This document shows positions 33,110-41,279 of a DNA stretch of 64,000 nt, in pieces. The stretch is from Streptomyces sp. NBC_01476 (GTDB lineage Bacteria > Actinomycetota > Actinomycetes > Streptomycetales > Streptomycetaceae). Position numbers and translations under genes: made by a program. Below the pieces are notes generated by a model that was given only the letters and a program-made list of their open reading frames with translations, ran no database searches and had not been told where the DNA came from. The first letter of the stretch is position 1. Each line of letters opens with the position of its first letter. The stretch spans positions 7,209,001 through 7,273,000 of the forward strand of contig NZ_CP109446.1 of NCBI RefSeq assembly GCF_036227265.1, given 5' to 3'.

Positions 33110-34011
33110 CGACGGCTGAAGAGGCCGGGCTGGGGCCCGTCGGGATCTGGACGGAGAGCCTGAACGCGGTGACCCCGGCGGTGGCCGGGCAGGCGGCAGC
33201 CGAGTTGGAGGCGCAGGGCTGGGGCACGCTGTGGTTCGGCGAGGCCTACGGCCGGGAGGCGTTCACCCAGGCCGGGCTGCTGCTCGCGGCGACCCGGCGG
33301 ATGCGGGTGGCGACCGGCATCGCCACCATTTGGGCACGTGACCCGGTCGCCGCCAACGCCGCCTCACGCACGCTGTCCGCGACCTACGACGGGCGGTTCG
33401 TACTCGGGCTCGGTGTCAGCCACCGGCCACTGGTCGAGCGGGTGCGCGGGGGCAGCTACACCCGGCCGGTGTCCGCCATGCGGGAGTACCTCACGGCGAT
33501 GGCCGGAGCGACCTTCTACGCCGCGGAGTCCGCCGAACCGCGCCCGCCCGTCGTGATCGCCGCCCTCGGCCCCCGGATGCTGGAGGTGAGCCGCGAACTG
33601 GCGGACGGCAGCCACCCCTACCTGGTGACACCGGATCAGACCGCCCTGGCGCGGGCCGCGTTGGGACCCGACAAGATCGTGGCCGTGGAGATGGGCGCCG
33701 TGCTCACTACGGACCGGGAGACGGCGCTGCGCCGGGCCCACGCCCACCTGGACATCTACACGGGCCTGCCGAACTACCGCAACAACTGGCTGCGAGGCGG
33801 CTTCGACGAGACGGATCTGGTACGCGGCGGCTCCGACCGGCTGGCCGAGGCGCTGATCGCCTGGGGCGACGAAGCGGCGATCCTGCGGCGGGTCCGCGAG
33901 CACCACGCGGCCGGGGCCGACCACGTCTGCGTCCAGGTCCTGATGGAGTCACCCTTCGGACTGCCCACCGAGCCCTGGCGGGAGCCGGCGCCGGCACTGG
34001 TGGGTGGATGA
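33106..34011 (+). CDS. LLM-class F420-dependent oxidoreductase
   Basis: 301 residues from GTG 33106 (SD GGGAGAG). The luciferase-like TIM barrel is recognisable from ELEAQGWGTLWFGEAYGREA, MRVATGIATIWARDP and FVLGLGVSHRPLVE, with PVVIAALGPRMLEVSRELAD near the deazaflavin pocket. It belongs to the TIGR03620-type subgroup of probable F420-dependent enzymes in actinobacteria; substrate unknown. It ends 11 bp before a convergent hydrolase gene. Confidence 0.93.
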   Translation: MTTAEEAGLGPVGIWTESLNAVTPAVAGQAAAELEAQGWGTLWFGEAYGREAFTQAGLLLAATRRMRVATGIATIWARDPVAANAASRTLSATYDGRFVLGLGVSHRPLVERVRGGSYTRPVSAMREYLTAMAGATFYAAESAEPRPPVVIAALGPRMLEVSRELADGSHPYLVTPDQTALARAALGPDKIVAVEMGAVLTTDRETALRRAHAHLDIYTGLPNYRNNWLRGGFDETDLVRGGSDRLAEALIAWGDEAAILRRVREHHAAGADHVCVQVLMESPFGLPTEPWREPAPALVGG

Positions 34012-34022
34012 CGCCGGGGGGA

Positions 34023-34763
34023 TCAGCCGAACTTCAGCAGGAGAGCGGCGAGTTCGGCCGGCACGGTGATCATGCAGTCATGGCCGCTCCGCAACTCCCA
34101 CACCTGCGACGGGGCGCCGTTGGGCTGGGTCGCGGGGACAGGGCGCCGGATCAAGCCCTCCGGCTCACTGCCGACACAGTGGATGTGCGTGCGGGGGATC
34201 GCGTCCGCCGCCGGGTTGCCCAGCCGGGCCGGCTGCTGGAAGCAGCGCACCGACTCGTCCGACACCATCGTGCGCAGCCAGGCGATGTCCGCCGGGTCGG
34301 TGACCCCGAACAGACCCATCGGCGGCGGCATTTCGGGCAGGGGCGGGATACGCCAGGGAGCTTCGGAGCCCGCCGCGAGGTCGATCATGGACTGCGTCAC
34401 GGGCATGACGTCGATCGCGCTCTCACCGTCGGCCGGGACCATCGCGTCGATGTGGACCAGCTCGGCGATCCGCTCCGGAACCCGGTGGGCCACCGATGAG
34501 GTGACCATCCCGGCGTAACTGTGCCCGACAAGGACGACATCGGTGAGATCTTCCCCGACGAGGAGACCGACGATATCGGCGACGTGCGTGTCGAGCCCCA
34601 CCTCAGGGCTGAGCAGATGCGCCTTCTCGCCGTGGGCGGTGAGCGACGGCGCGAACACACGATGACCGGCCCGGGCCAGCAGCGGGACCACCCGGTCCCA
34701 GACCTGGCCGCTGTGCCAGGCGCCGTGGACGAGAACGTAGGTCGTCGTGCTGGGCGTACTCAT
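34023..34763 (-). CDS. Alpha/beta hydrolase (salicylate esterase/HNL-like)
   Basis: 246 residues. YVLVHGAWHSGQVWDRV at the N-terminus, nucleophile elbow VLVGHSYAGMV (Ser intact) and C-terminal RSGHDCMITVPAE (catalytic His) place it with the esterases and hydroxynitrile-lyase-like hydrolases. AAGGAAA precedes ATG 34763. The HxlR regulator gene is divergent, 484 bp away, and probably controls it. Confidence 0.92.
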   Translation of the reverse strand: MSTPSTTTYVLVHGAWHSGQVWDRVVPLLARAGHRVFAPSLTAHGEKAHLLSPEVGLDTHVADIVGLLVGEDLTDVVLVGHSYAGMVTSSVAHRVPERIAELVHIDAMVPADGESAIDVMPVTQSMIDLAAGSEAPWRIPPLPEMPPPMGLFGVTDPADIAWLRTMVSDESVRCFQQPARLGNPAADAIPRTHIHCVGSEPEGLIRRPVPATQPNGAPSQVWELRSGHDCMITVPAELAALLLKFG

Positions 34764-35247
34764 GACATGTTTCCTTTCGATGGCTGACCATCAGGTGGTT
34801 GGCGCGATACCGGTGGGACCTCGGGGGCGAAAGACCCCGAGCTCGATCAGGAGAACGCGGCCCGCGTATTGATGTGTCCTGCGGATGTGCAGGTGTTGCG
34901 GATATCGGGGAACGCGGCGCTTGTGGACGCGGCGGCGCCGCTTTTGCGTTTCGCGGTGCCGGTGTCCGCGCTGATCTGGTCGGGTACGGAAATGGGTGGC
35001 ATTGGTGGCATGACAACTCGCGGCTGTTCAGATGGATGGTGCGCGGAAGGGGCAGGGCGGGCCTGCGCATCGGTCCGTCCGTGCGGTCGCCGAAACACCC
35101 GCGTCCGGGCGTCCCGCAGAGGGAATTCCGTCATTCCGCTGTCTCTGGCAGTCGTCCTCGCCGGGGTCTTTGTGTTTTCGTGCGACCGTCGGCCGCATGA
35201 GAGAGACGTTACTGAGCCAATAGGTACCTTCTGGTAACCTTTGGCCC
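34764..35247. other. Divergent intergenic region between hydrolase and HxlR genes
   Basis: 484 bp without a supported gene. An HxlR-type operator lies at 35222-35240. The stretch 34870-35200 has open frames but poor codon bias and no motif; its lower GC around 34930-35030 fits non-coding DNA. Confidence 0.5.
35222..35240. promoter_or_regulatory. HxlR-type operator
   Basis: AGGTACCTTCTGGTAACCT is an imperfect dyad (AGGTACC...GGTAACCT) ending 7 bp before the HxlR start, similar to known HxlR/MarR-type sites with GGTNACC half-sites. Its position implies autoregulation. Confidence 0.65.
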
Positions 35248-35622
35248 ATGACCAACTCGGCGGGAGACGTCTTCCTCGCCGACTGCCCCGCTCGGCTGGC
35301 GATCGAGATCATGACCGACAAGTGGGCCGTCGTCGTGGTGTTCGCACTCAGTCGTAAGCCGTGCCGGCACGGCGAACTCGTCGACCTCGTCGGCGGCATC
35401 TCGCGCAAGGTCCTCACCCAGACGCTGCGCCGCCTCCAGGGCTACGGCCTCGTCGACCGGCGCGCGTACGCCGAGACGCCCCCGCGCGTCGAGTACAGCC
35501 TGACCGACCTCGGCCGGACACTCGTCGAACCCATCGCCGTCCTCTCGGAATGGGCGAAGTCGTACGGCGAGGCCATTGTCAGCTTCCAGGAAGCGGCGGA
35601 AGGGGACGCGGCCGCCGGCTGA
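35248..35622 (+). CDS. HxlR-family transcriptional regulator
   Basis: 124 residues. A winged HTH with the conserved early Cys (DCPARLAIEIMTDKWAVVVV), SRKVLTQTLRRLQGYGLVDR and the wing RVEYSLTDLGRTL. HxlR proteins often sense reactive electrophiles or quinones through that Cys. It is divergent from the alpha/beta hydrolase gene, with an HxlR-like operator at its own promoter. It is followed by a 13-bp tandem repeat (GCCCCGTGCTCCG, 35628-35666). Confidence 0.93.
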   Translation: MTNSAGDVFLADCPARLAIEIMTDKWAVVVVFALSRKPCRHGELVDLVGGISRKVLTQTLRRLQGYGLVDRRAYAETPPRVEYSLTDLGRTLVEPIAVLSEWAKSYGEAIVSFQEAAEGDAAAG

Positions 35623-35627
35623 CATCG

Positions 35628-35666
35628 GCCCCGTGCTCCGGCCCCGTGCTCCGGCCCCGTGTTCAG
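35628..35666. repeat. 13-bp tandem repeat (3 copies)
   Basis: GCCCCGTGCTCCG at 35628 and 35641, with a degenerate third copy at 35654, in the gap between the HxlR stop and the DUF1062 terminator. Confidence 0.7.
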
Positions 35667-35675
35667 CCCCGCGCA

Positions 35676-35708
35676 GGGCCTGTCCTGCGGGTGTCGCCGG
35701 ACAGGCCC
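35676..35708 (-). terminator. Hairpin terminator after DUF1062 gene
   Basis: GGGCCTGTCC pairs with GGACAGGCCC (10 bp, extended by two pairs after a mismatch), lying 19 bp past the stop of the minus-strand DUF1062 gene. The core matches the hairpin behind the truncated paralogue. Confidence 0.75.
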
Positions 35709-35726
35709 CCTGGCCCCGGGGAGGGC

Positions 35727-36275
35727 TCAGCGCTTGAGCGTGAAGGTGAAGTCGCCGGGGAGTTTGCCGCTCAGCCGGACCGCTGAAACGAGCGTGCCCG
35801 CCGTGATCAGTCTCTCGGTCTCGGCCCGCGAGAGGCGGCAGCCTTCGGCGATCAGCCGCACCGGCCGGACCGGGATCCGTGCCGTGAAGCGGACCAGGAC
35901 ATCGATCACCTCGCGGTCCAGGTGCTCCCATCCGCCGGTGTCGAGGCGCCAGGCGCCGTCCCAGTCGAGGGCGATGCGATGACGGTGCAGGACCAGCGGA
36001 TCCTGGAGCAACTCGGCTGTCAGACCGGGGTCGTTGGCGTGCAGCCGGTCCAGCAGCCCGGGTCGTACGGAGCGCACGTTCTCCCGCTCCAGGACCGTGA
36101 GCTTCGCGGTTTCCCCGCAGGCGGTGCAGAGCACGAGGAGCCACGCGTCGATGAGTTTGTGGTTCGCGTTGACGCGGAATTTGCCGCTCGCCTTGAAGCG
36201 CTCGGACGCGCACGCGTGGCAGCGGCGGCGGACGAGCGGCAGGCAGGTGGGCATGACCACCCAGATATCGAGCAC
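35727..36275 (-). CDS. DUF1062 family protein, full length
   Basis: 182 residues. The N-terminal zinc-ribbon has CHAC and CTAC pairs (LVRRRCHACASERFKASGKF, RVNANHKLIDAWLLVLCTAC). The helical C-terminal domain contains EHLDREVIDVLVRFTARIPV, RLIAEGCRLSRAETERLITA and a conserved end (AVRLSGKLPGDFTFTLKR). DUF1062 proteins are widespread in firmicutes and actinobacteria; function unknown, though the zinc-ribbon plus HTH-like tail suggests nucleic-acid binding. The start is GTG 36275 or ATG 36254. A truncated paralogue lies 9 kb away. Confidence 0.9.
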   Translation of the reverse strand: MLDIWVVMPTCLPLVRRRCHACASERFKASGKFRVNANHKLIDAWLLVLCTACGETAKLTVLERENVRSVRPGLLDRLHANDPGLTAELLQDPLVLHRHRIALDWDGAWRLDTGGWEHLDREVIDVLVRFTARIPVRPVRLIAEGCRLSRAETERLITAGTLVSAVRLSGKLPGDFTFTLKR

Positions 36276-36445
36276 AGAAGTACACCGGTTTCAGTGAGAA
36301 GTCCGCAGCAAAAAGGAGCGCGGCGCACATGCGCGACGCGCTACGAATCAGCACTCGGGGGGTCTCACAGGGTGTACAACGGTGCGTCCTTGACTGGGCG
36401 ACTCGGTCCGGCAGCACGGTAGTTGCGCACGGCGCCGCGGTTCCA
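36276..36445 (-). repeat. Duplicated upstream region of DUF1062, copy 2
   Basis: Matches 27019-27195 (see that entry), including the TGTACA-containing segment and GTGCGC/GCGCAC symmetric elements upstream of the start. It probably contains the DUF1062 promoter. Confidence 0.7.
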
Positions 36446-36712
36446 CCGGTTTTCGGGCCGCCTCACCGCGAGGTCCCGTCCGTCGGAGCACAGAGGGGGC
36501 CGGTGCCGGCTCCGGTGCCGCTTCCGGTTCTGGTTCCGGTTCCGTGACGGGGCGCCCGGACGAGGCGTTCTTCGTCGAGCATCCGACCGTGTCCGTGATC
36601 GCCAGGACTCTCCGCCCCGACGCGCCCGGCCGGTGATCCGCCGGCGGCGTTGGTAGCGTCGAAGGCCGCCGTGCCGGCCGGCACGGTCACCCGGCCGACC
36701 GAGAGAGACCTG
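36446..36712. other. Intergenic region before galU with CCGGTT-like hexamer repeat
   Basis: A degenerate hexamer array (CCGGTGCCGGCT, CCGGTT) runs from about 36500 to 36545. The galU promoter should lie between it and 36700; no clear -35/-10 pair is obvious. No supported gene. Confidence 0.45.
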
Positions 36713-37630
36713 ATGCCCCCGACGATCCGCAGGGCCGTGATCCCCGCCGCCGGACTCGGCTCCCGCCTCCTGCCCCTGACCAAGGCCATCCCGAAAGAGA
36801 TGCTGCCGGTCGGCGACATGCCGGTGATCGAGCACACCGTCCGTGAACTGGTGACGTCCGGCATCACGGACATCACCATCGTCGTGTCCGGCGGGAAGTC
36901 CCTGATCCAGGATCACTTCCGCCCCAACCCCGCTCTGGTCGATCGGCTGCGCGCGGACGGGAAGAACGGGTACGCGGAGGCGGTGGAGGAGGTCGCGGAC
37001 CTGGCCCGCGAGGGCCACATCACCTACCTCGACCAGCAGGGCCCGTACGGCAACGGCACCCCGGTCCTGAACGCGGCGCGGAACGTCGGTGACGAGCCGA
37101 TGCTCGTGCTCTGGCCCGACGACGTCTTCGTCGCCGAGGTGCCTCGCGCCCAGCAGCTCATCAGCGCATACGAGGCGACCGGTTGCCCGGTGCTGGCCCT
37201 CATGCCGGTGGAGCCGGCGGAGACGCACCGGTACGGCGTGCCCGTGGTCAAGGAGGACCTGGACGACGGTCTGCTGCGGATCACCGGCCTGGTCGAAAAG
37301 CCCAAGCCCGAGGACGCGCCGTCGGCCTACGCCGCGATCGGCGGCTACGTCGTCACCCCTGGCATCGTCGACGAGCTCCGTGAGCAGACCAGACGGTGGT
37401 ACGAGCACCGCACCGGTGAGATCTATCTGACCGACGCGATCAACGCCTATGCGGCCGACCGCGCGGTGTACGGACAGGTCATCCAGGGCCGCTGGTACGA
37501 CACCGGCAACCCCGCGGCCTACCTGATCGCCCAGTTCGCCTCCGCCCTGGCCCATCCCGAATACGGTCCGCCGCTGCGCCGGCTCGCCCGCGACCTCGAC
37601 GCGGGCACCGACCTGTCCGGCGCGACCTGA
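36713..37630 (+). CDS. galU: UTP--glucose-1-phosphate uridylyltransferase
   Basis: 305 residues from ATG 36713 (SD GAGAGAG). Nucleotidyltransferase motifs: AAGLGSRLLPLTKAIPKEML at the N-terminus, LVLWPDDVF for Mg-UTP binding, VEKPKPEDAPS and GRWYDTGNPAAYL near the C-terminus. It makes UDP-glucose for glycans, trehalose and cell-wall polymers. No sugar-pathway neighbours, so it may be a second genomic copy. A bidirectional terminator follows. Confidence 0.95.
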   Translation: MPPTIRRAVIPAAGLGSRLLPLTKAIPKEMLPVGDMPVIEHTVRELVTSGITDITIVVSGGKSLIQDHFRPNPALVDRLRADGKNGYAEAVEEVADLAREGHITYLDQQGPYGNGTPVLNAARNVGDEPMLVLWPDDVFVAEVPRAQQLISAYEATGCPVLALMPVEPAETHRYGVPVVKEDLDDGLLRITGLVEKPKPEDAPSAYAAIGGYVVTPGIVDELREQTRRWYEHRTGEIYLTDAINAYAADRAVYGQVIQGRWYDTGNPAAYLIAQFASALAHPEYGPPLRRLARDLDAGTDLSGAT

Positions 37631-37664
37631 CGGCGGGCCCGCAGCGGCGCGCGGGCCGGCGCCG
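37631..37664. terminator. Bidirectional terminator between galU and rraA-like genes
   Basis: GGCCCGC (37636-37642) pairs with GCGGGCC (37651-37657), flanked by further GC-rich complementarity. It fills the 34-bp gap between convergent genes. Confidence 0.55.
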
Positions 37665-38414
37665 TCAATGGAGCTCGGACGACGCGCGCATGGCCTCCCG
37701 CAGGACGGAGACGGTGAAGCCGTCCTTCCGTACGGACGCCAGAAGCGCCTGCTCGCGGCGGGTCACCGTGCCCGCCGCCGCCACGACCTCGTCGACGAGG
37801 GAGGCCGGGACCACCACGGCACCGTGCTGGTCGGCGTGGACCAGGTCGCCGTGCCGGACGGCCATACCGTGCACCGTGACCGGCTCGCCGAAGGAGACGA
37901 CATGGGTGTGGGCGCGGGAGGGAACCACCCCGCCGGCCAGCAGCTGGAAACCCTCGGCGTTGTCCGGCACGTCGCGCACCGAACCGTTGGTGACCACGCC
38001 CAGGCTCCCGAGCCGCTGGTGGATCGTGGTGTTCACCTCACCCCACATGCAGCCGCTGCCGGCCAGTTCGCCGTCGAGGTCCTCCATCACCACGACCGTC
38101 GGACCGGGGCCGCGCGCGACGTACTCGTAGTAGGCGACGCGCAGCTCCGCGGTCGCGGCCCGGTCCCGGGGCGGTGTGGCCGCGCGGATCGTCGCGGTCC
38201 TGGCGAAGCCCACCATGGGGGGCAGGTGGGGGTAGACGCAGCGCAGCGGCCGGGAGGTGACGGCGTGCAGGCCGAACGCGGGGTCGACCAGGTCGAGGGC
38301 GTTGCAGACGGTCGGGGTGTCCAGCGCGCGCAGCGCGGCGAGTTGCGCGGCCCCGACCGCGGGACCGCTCCCGTCCTGCACGGTCCGCCCGGGCGCGGCG
38401 GCGGGCTCAGGCAC
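37665..38414 (-). CDS. RraA/HMG-aldolase family protein
   Basis: 249 residues from GTG 38414 (SD GGAG), overlapping the DUF4387 gene by 8 bp. Family motifs: DTPTVCNALDLVDPAF, VVVMEDLDGELAGSGCMWGE, GVVTNGSVRDV with the metal/substrate loop, and VHADQHGAVVVP. Relatives are class II 4-hydroxy-4-methyl-2-oxoglutarate/oxaloacetate aldolases or the RNase E inhibitor RraA; with a catabolic operon and no RNase E context, an aldolase or hydro-lyase role is more likely. It is the last gene of the operon. Confidence 0.9.
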   Translation of the reverse strand: MPEPAAAPGRTVQDGSGPAVGAAQLAALRALDTPTVCNALDLVDPAFGLHAVTSRPLRCVYPHLPPMVGFARTATIRAATPPRDRAATAELRVAYYEYVARGPGPTVVVMEDLDGELAGSGCMWGEVNTTIHQRLGSLGVVTNGSVRDVPDNAEGFQLLAGGVVPSRAHTHVVSFGEPVTVHGMAVRHGDLVHADQHGAVVVPASLVDEVVAAAGTVTRREQALLASVRKDGFTVSVLREAMRASSELH

Positions 38415-38787
38415 GACCGTCTCCTTCGTCGTCCTTGGCGCCGGCGGGCAGGTGACGGGCCGGCACCCGTACGCAGGCGAGCGGCACATGGTGCTGCCCC
38501 GCGTGGACGTCCCGGTCGCGCAGGCCCGCCTGGCTGACGGGGCGCGGGAAGGAGATCTTGACGACGTTGAGCGCCGGGAGGCGGAAGATCCGCACCGTCT
38601 CTGCGGGCACGGCGTACAGCTCTGAGATCAGCGCCTCGTTGACCAACTCCTCGTCGGCGGCGATGGCGTACCCGGCGGCGTCCCGCATGAAGAGCTCCAT
38701 GGTCACCCAGAAGGGGCCGGCGTTCTTCGAGCGGACCTCGATCGCGTAGTCGGCGAGTACGGGGGCTTCGGTGGCGGTGTCAGGCAC
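38407..38787 (-). CDS. DUF4387 domain protein
   Basis: 126 residues. The DUF4387 core (ADYAIEVRSKNAGPFWVTME, LFMRDAAGYAIAADEELVNE, RIFRLPALNVVKISFPRP) spans about 10-85; the last ~40 residues are variable and include a His-rich run. DUF4387 genes almost always sit next to AtuA/DUF1446 genes, as here (8-bp overlap), so the two products likely act as one enzyme or complex. Reaction unknown. Confidence 0.9.
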   Translation of the reverse strand: MPDTATEAPVLADYAIEVRSKNAGPFWVTMELFMRDAAGYAIAADEELVNEALISELYAVPAETVRIFRLPALNVVKISFPRPVSQAGLRDRDVHAGQHHVPLACVRVPARHLPAGAKDDEGDGRA

Positions 38788-40174
38788 GGGTCGCCGTCCA
38801 GTCGTGAGCGGTGCGGAACAGGCCGGTGGGGGAATCCACGTCGACGACGTGATTGAGCGTGAAGGCGTACGCGGCGCCCCGCTCGGTCTCGGCGGGCGAG
38901 GCGGGGAAGGCGAAGCTCGGCAGATACGCCATCTCCGGCAGCGGCAGGTGCAGCATCAGCGGATTGGCGACCTTGGCCACCGCGGTCGCGGTGCGCTGGT
39001 CCGAGGCGTTGACGACGAGCATCACACCGACCTCACGCGGCGGCCGCCCGTCGGGGTCGAGATTCTCCAGGATGGCGTTGTGGCCGTAGAGGCGGATGTC
39101 GAAGGCGTAGTCGTCCTCGGTGAGGCCGAGGGTCTGCGCCACCCGCTCGACGAGGACCGTCCGGAGCAGTTCGGCCCAGCGGTCGATGTTCGCCGCGATG
39201 TAGGGGTCACGGACACCGGTGAAGGAGACCGTCTCGTAGCCGGTGACCCGGGCACCTTCCAGCTTGATGGTGTGCTGCGCGGCCGGCTCGAAGCGCGAAC
39301 CCTCCACCCGGACCCGGCGCTCGTCGAGGGCTTCGTAGGTGGCGTCCGAGACGTCGAGAGTGCCGGCCGGCTCGCGCATCCGGTACGGGTCGACGGTCTC
39401 GTAGAGCATGTGCGCGGCAACGGAGATGGGGGTGCACGCGGTGTCGGGGTCGAGCGGCTCGATGGTGAAACCGCCGTGGTCGATGGTGGCGAACACCCCG
39501 CCGGTCCTGGGGTTGGTGGTGCACTGCCCGCCGCACTCGACGATCTTCGCCGCGTGCCAGGTCGGCCCGGCCGGCATGCCCCGCATCAACGGCACGGCCG
39601 CCGCGACGGCGGTGTCCGTGGCGCGCCCGGCCAGGACCACCTGGGCGCCGGCCGCGATGGCCTCGGCGAACGGCTCGTGCCCCATCATGCCGACGATGTG
39701 GGCGCAGTCCTCCAGGGTGGAAGCCGTCAGCGGCCCGGCCGGCGGCAGCGGGTGGATACGGCCGGCGTCGAGCTGCTCCTTGAGGAAGGACGCCTCCTGC
39801 TCGCTGTAGACCGTGGCGATCCGCAGATCCAGGCCCTCCTCCGCCATGACCTCCCGCACGATGCCGGCGACCCAGTCGACGCCGGAGTCCGTGCCGCTGG
39901 TGCCGCAGGAGCCCACCACGAGCGGGATACCGGCCTCGGCCGCGGCCCGCAGCAGGATGCGCAGATCACGGGCGACCGCGGCAGCGGTGGTCTTCGCGGT
40001 GCCGGTGCCCAGGTAGTACGGGCCGGAGTCGGTCGAACCGCCGTCGACGGCGATCACGTCGGGCCCGAGGGTCAGGCCGCGGGCGACCGTCGCCGGGTCG
40101 AATCCGGCACCCAGCATCCCAGAGGGCACCAGGATGCCGCAGCGCTCGGCGGCAGCATCAGTGGACGAGGGCAT
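38780..40174 (-). CDS. AtuA (DUF1446) family protein, acyclic terpene utilisation-like
   Basis: 464 residues matching the AtuA/DUF1446 family: the N-terminal GPDVIAVDGGSTDSGPYYLG loop, ARDLRILLRAAAEAGIPLVV, GSCGTSGTDSGVDWV, and ADTAVAAAVPLMRG. AtuA was named from the Pseudomonas citronellol/geraniol pathway, but the family also occurs with DUF4387 in gene sets unrelated to terpenes. Here it is tightly packed between an ABC ATPase (17-bp overlap) and DUF4387, inside an uptake operon. The biochemical role is not established. Confidence 0.9.
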   Translation of the reverse strand: MPSSTDAAAERCGILVPSGMLGAGFDPATVARGLTLGPDVIAVDGGSTDSGPYYLGTGTAKTTAAAVARDLRILLRAAAEAGIPLVVGSCGTSGTDSGVDWVAGIVREVMAEEGLDLRIATVYSEQEASFLKEQLDAGRIHPLPPAGPLTASTLEDCAHIVGMMGHEPFAEAIAAGAQVVLAGRATDTAVAAAVPLMRGMPAGPTWHAAKIVECGGQCTTNPRTGGVFATIDHGGFTIEPLDPDTACTPISVAAHMLYETVDPYRMREPAGTLDVSDATYEALDERRVRVEGSRFEPAAQHTIKLEGARVTGYETVSFTGVRDPYIAANIDRWAELLRTVLVERVAQTLGLTEDDYAFDIRLYGHNAILENLDPDGRPPREVGVMLVVNASDQRTATAVAKVANPLMLHLPLPEMAYLPSFAFPASPAETERGAAYAFTLNHVVDVDSPTGLFRTAHDWTATRA

Positions 40175-41279
40175 GGGTGGTCTCCTCGGGTCGGGGTTCG
40201 GGGTGGTAGATCCGTACGTCTTCCGGTGGGAAGCGGACGGTGAGGGTGCCGGTGCCGACCCGGCGGGTGGTGCTCACCGTCAGCGGGGAGCCGCCGACGG
40301 TGACGCCGTAGCGGTAGTGGTCACCGAGATAGGAGCTGCTCTCGACCGGCACGGTGATGGCGCCCGGCTCCGTACCGTCTGCCGCTTCGGCCCTGCGGAT
40401 CTCGACGTTCTCCGGGCGGACGCAGATGCTCACCGGGCCCAACTCGCGTGATCGGTGCGGCACCTTCAGCACGCCGTCCGGTCCGGCCACGCCGTCGAGC
40501 CGCACCACCGCGCAGGTGCCGTCCGCCTCGACGACAGTGGCCGGGAGGATGTTGGCGGTCCCGACGAAGCCGGCGACGAACAGGTCCGCGGGCTCCTCGT
40601 ACACCTCGGCGGGGGTGCCGATCTGCCGGACCCGGCCCTGGTCCATGACCAGGATCCGGTCACTGACCGACAGCGCCTCGTCCTGGTCGTGCGTGACGAA
40701 GACGGTGGTGACGCCGACCTGCTCCTGAAGGGTCTTCAGCCACTGGCGGGAGCGGTCGCGGAGCTTGGCGTCGAGGTTGGAGAACGGCTCGTCCAGCAGC
40801 AGCATGTCCGGCGGGTGGGCGAGCGCCCGGGCCAGCGCGACGCGCTGCTGCTGCCCGCCGGAGAGTTCGTGCGGATACCGCGACGCGTGCCTGCCGAGTT
40901 CGACCAGGTCGAGCACTTCCTCGACCCGGCGGGCCCGTTCCCGCCTGTCGACCTTGCGGATCTTGAGCGGGTAGGCGACGTTGTCGCGCACCGACATGTG
41001 CGGCCAGATCGCGTACGACTGGAAGACCACGCCGCAGTTGCGGTGCTCGGGCTCGACGTCGACCCGGCCGTGGTCGTAGACGACGCGGTCGCCGAAGGAG
41101 ATCGTGCCGGAGTCGGGCCGGTGCAGGCCGGCTATGGACCACAGCGTGGTGGACTTGCCGCAGCCGCTCGGGCCCAGCAGGGTGAAGATCTCACCGTCCT
41201 GCACGGTGAGGGTCAGGTCGTGCAGGGCGGTGTGGCCCGCGAAGCGCTTGCCGACTCCCGTCAGGTGGAGGCTAGGCAC
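40158..41279 (-). CDS. ABC importer ATP-binding protein (Fe3+/spermidine/thiamine type)
   Basis: 373 residues. Walker A GPSGCGKSTT, signature LSGGQQQRVALARAL, Walker B MLLLDEPFSNLD, H-loop FVTHDQDEAL, and a C-terminal TOBE domain (SICVRPENVEIRRAEA; SYLGDHYRYGVTVGG). This is the FbpC/PotA-type ATPase that pairs with double-domain permeases. It overlaps the permease gene by 8 bp. The TOBE domain may sense the cargo. Confidence 0.96.
   Translation of the reverse strand: MPSLHLTGVGKRFAGHTALHDLTLTVQDGEIFTLLGPSGCGKSTTLWSIAGLHRPDSGTISFGDRVVYDHGRVDVEPEHRNCGVVFQSYAIWPHMSVRDNVAYPLKIRKVDRRERARRVEEVLDLVELGRHASRYPHELSGGQQQRVALARALAHPPDMLLLDEPFSNLDAKLRDRSRQWLKTLQEQVGVTTVFVTHDQDEALSVSDRILVMDQGRVRQIGTPAEVYEEPADLFVAGFVGTANILPATVVEADGTCAVVRLDGVAGPDGVLKVPHRSRELGPVSICVRPENVEIRRAEAADGTEPGAITVPVESSSYLGDHYRYGVTVGGSPLTVSTTRRVGTGTLTVRFPPEDVRIYHPEPRPEETTHALVH

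Noticed and set aside
34869-35237. Open frame between hydrolase and HxlR genes
   Set aside because: Poor codon bias, Arg/Cys-rich translation, and it overlaps the HxlR operator.
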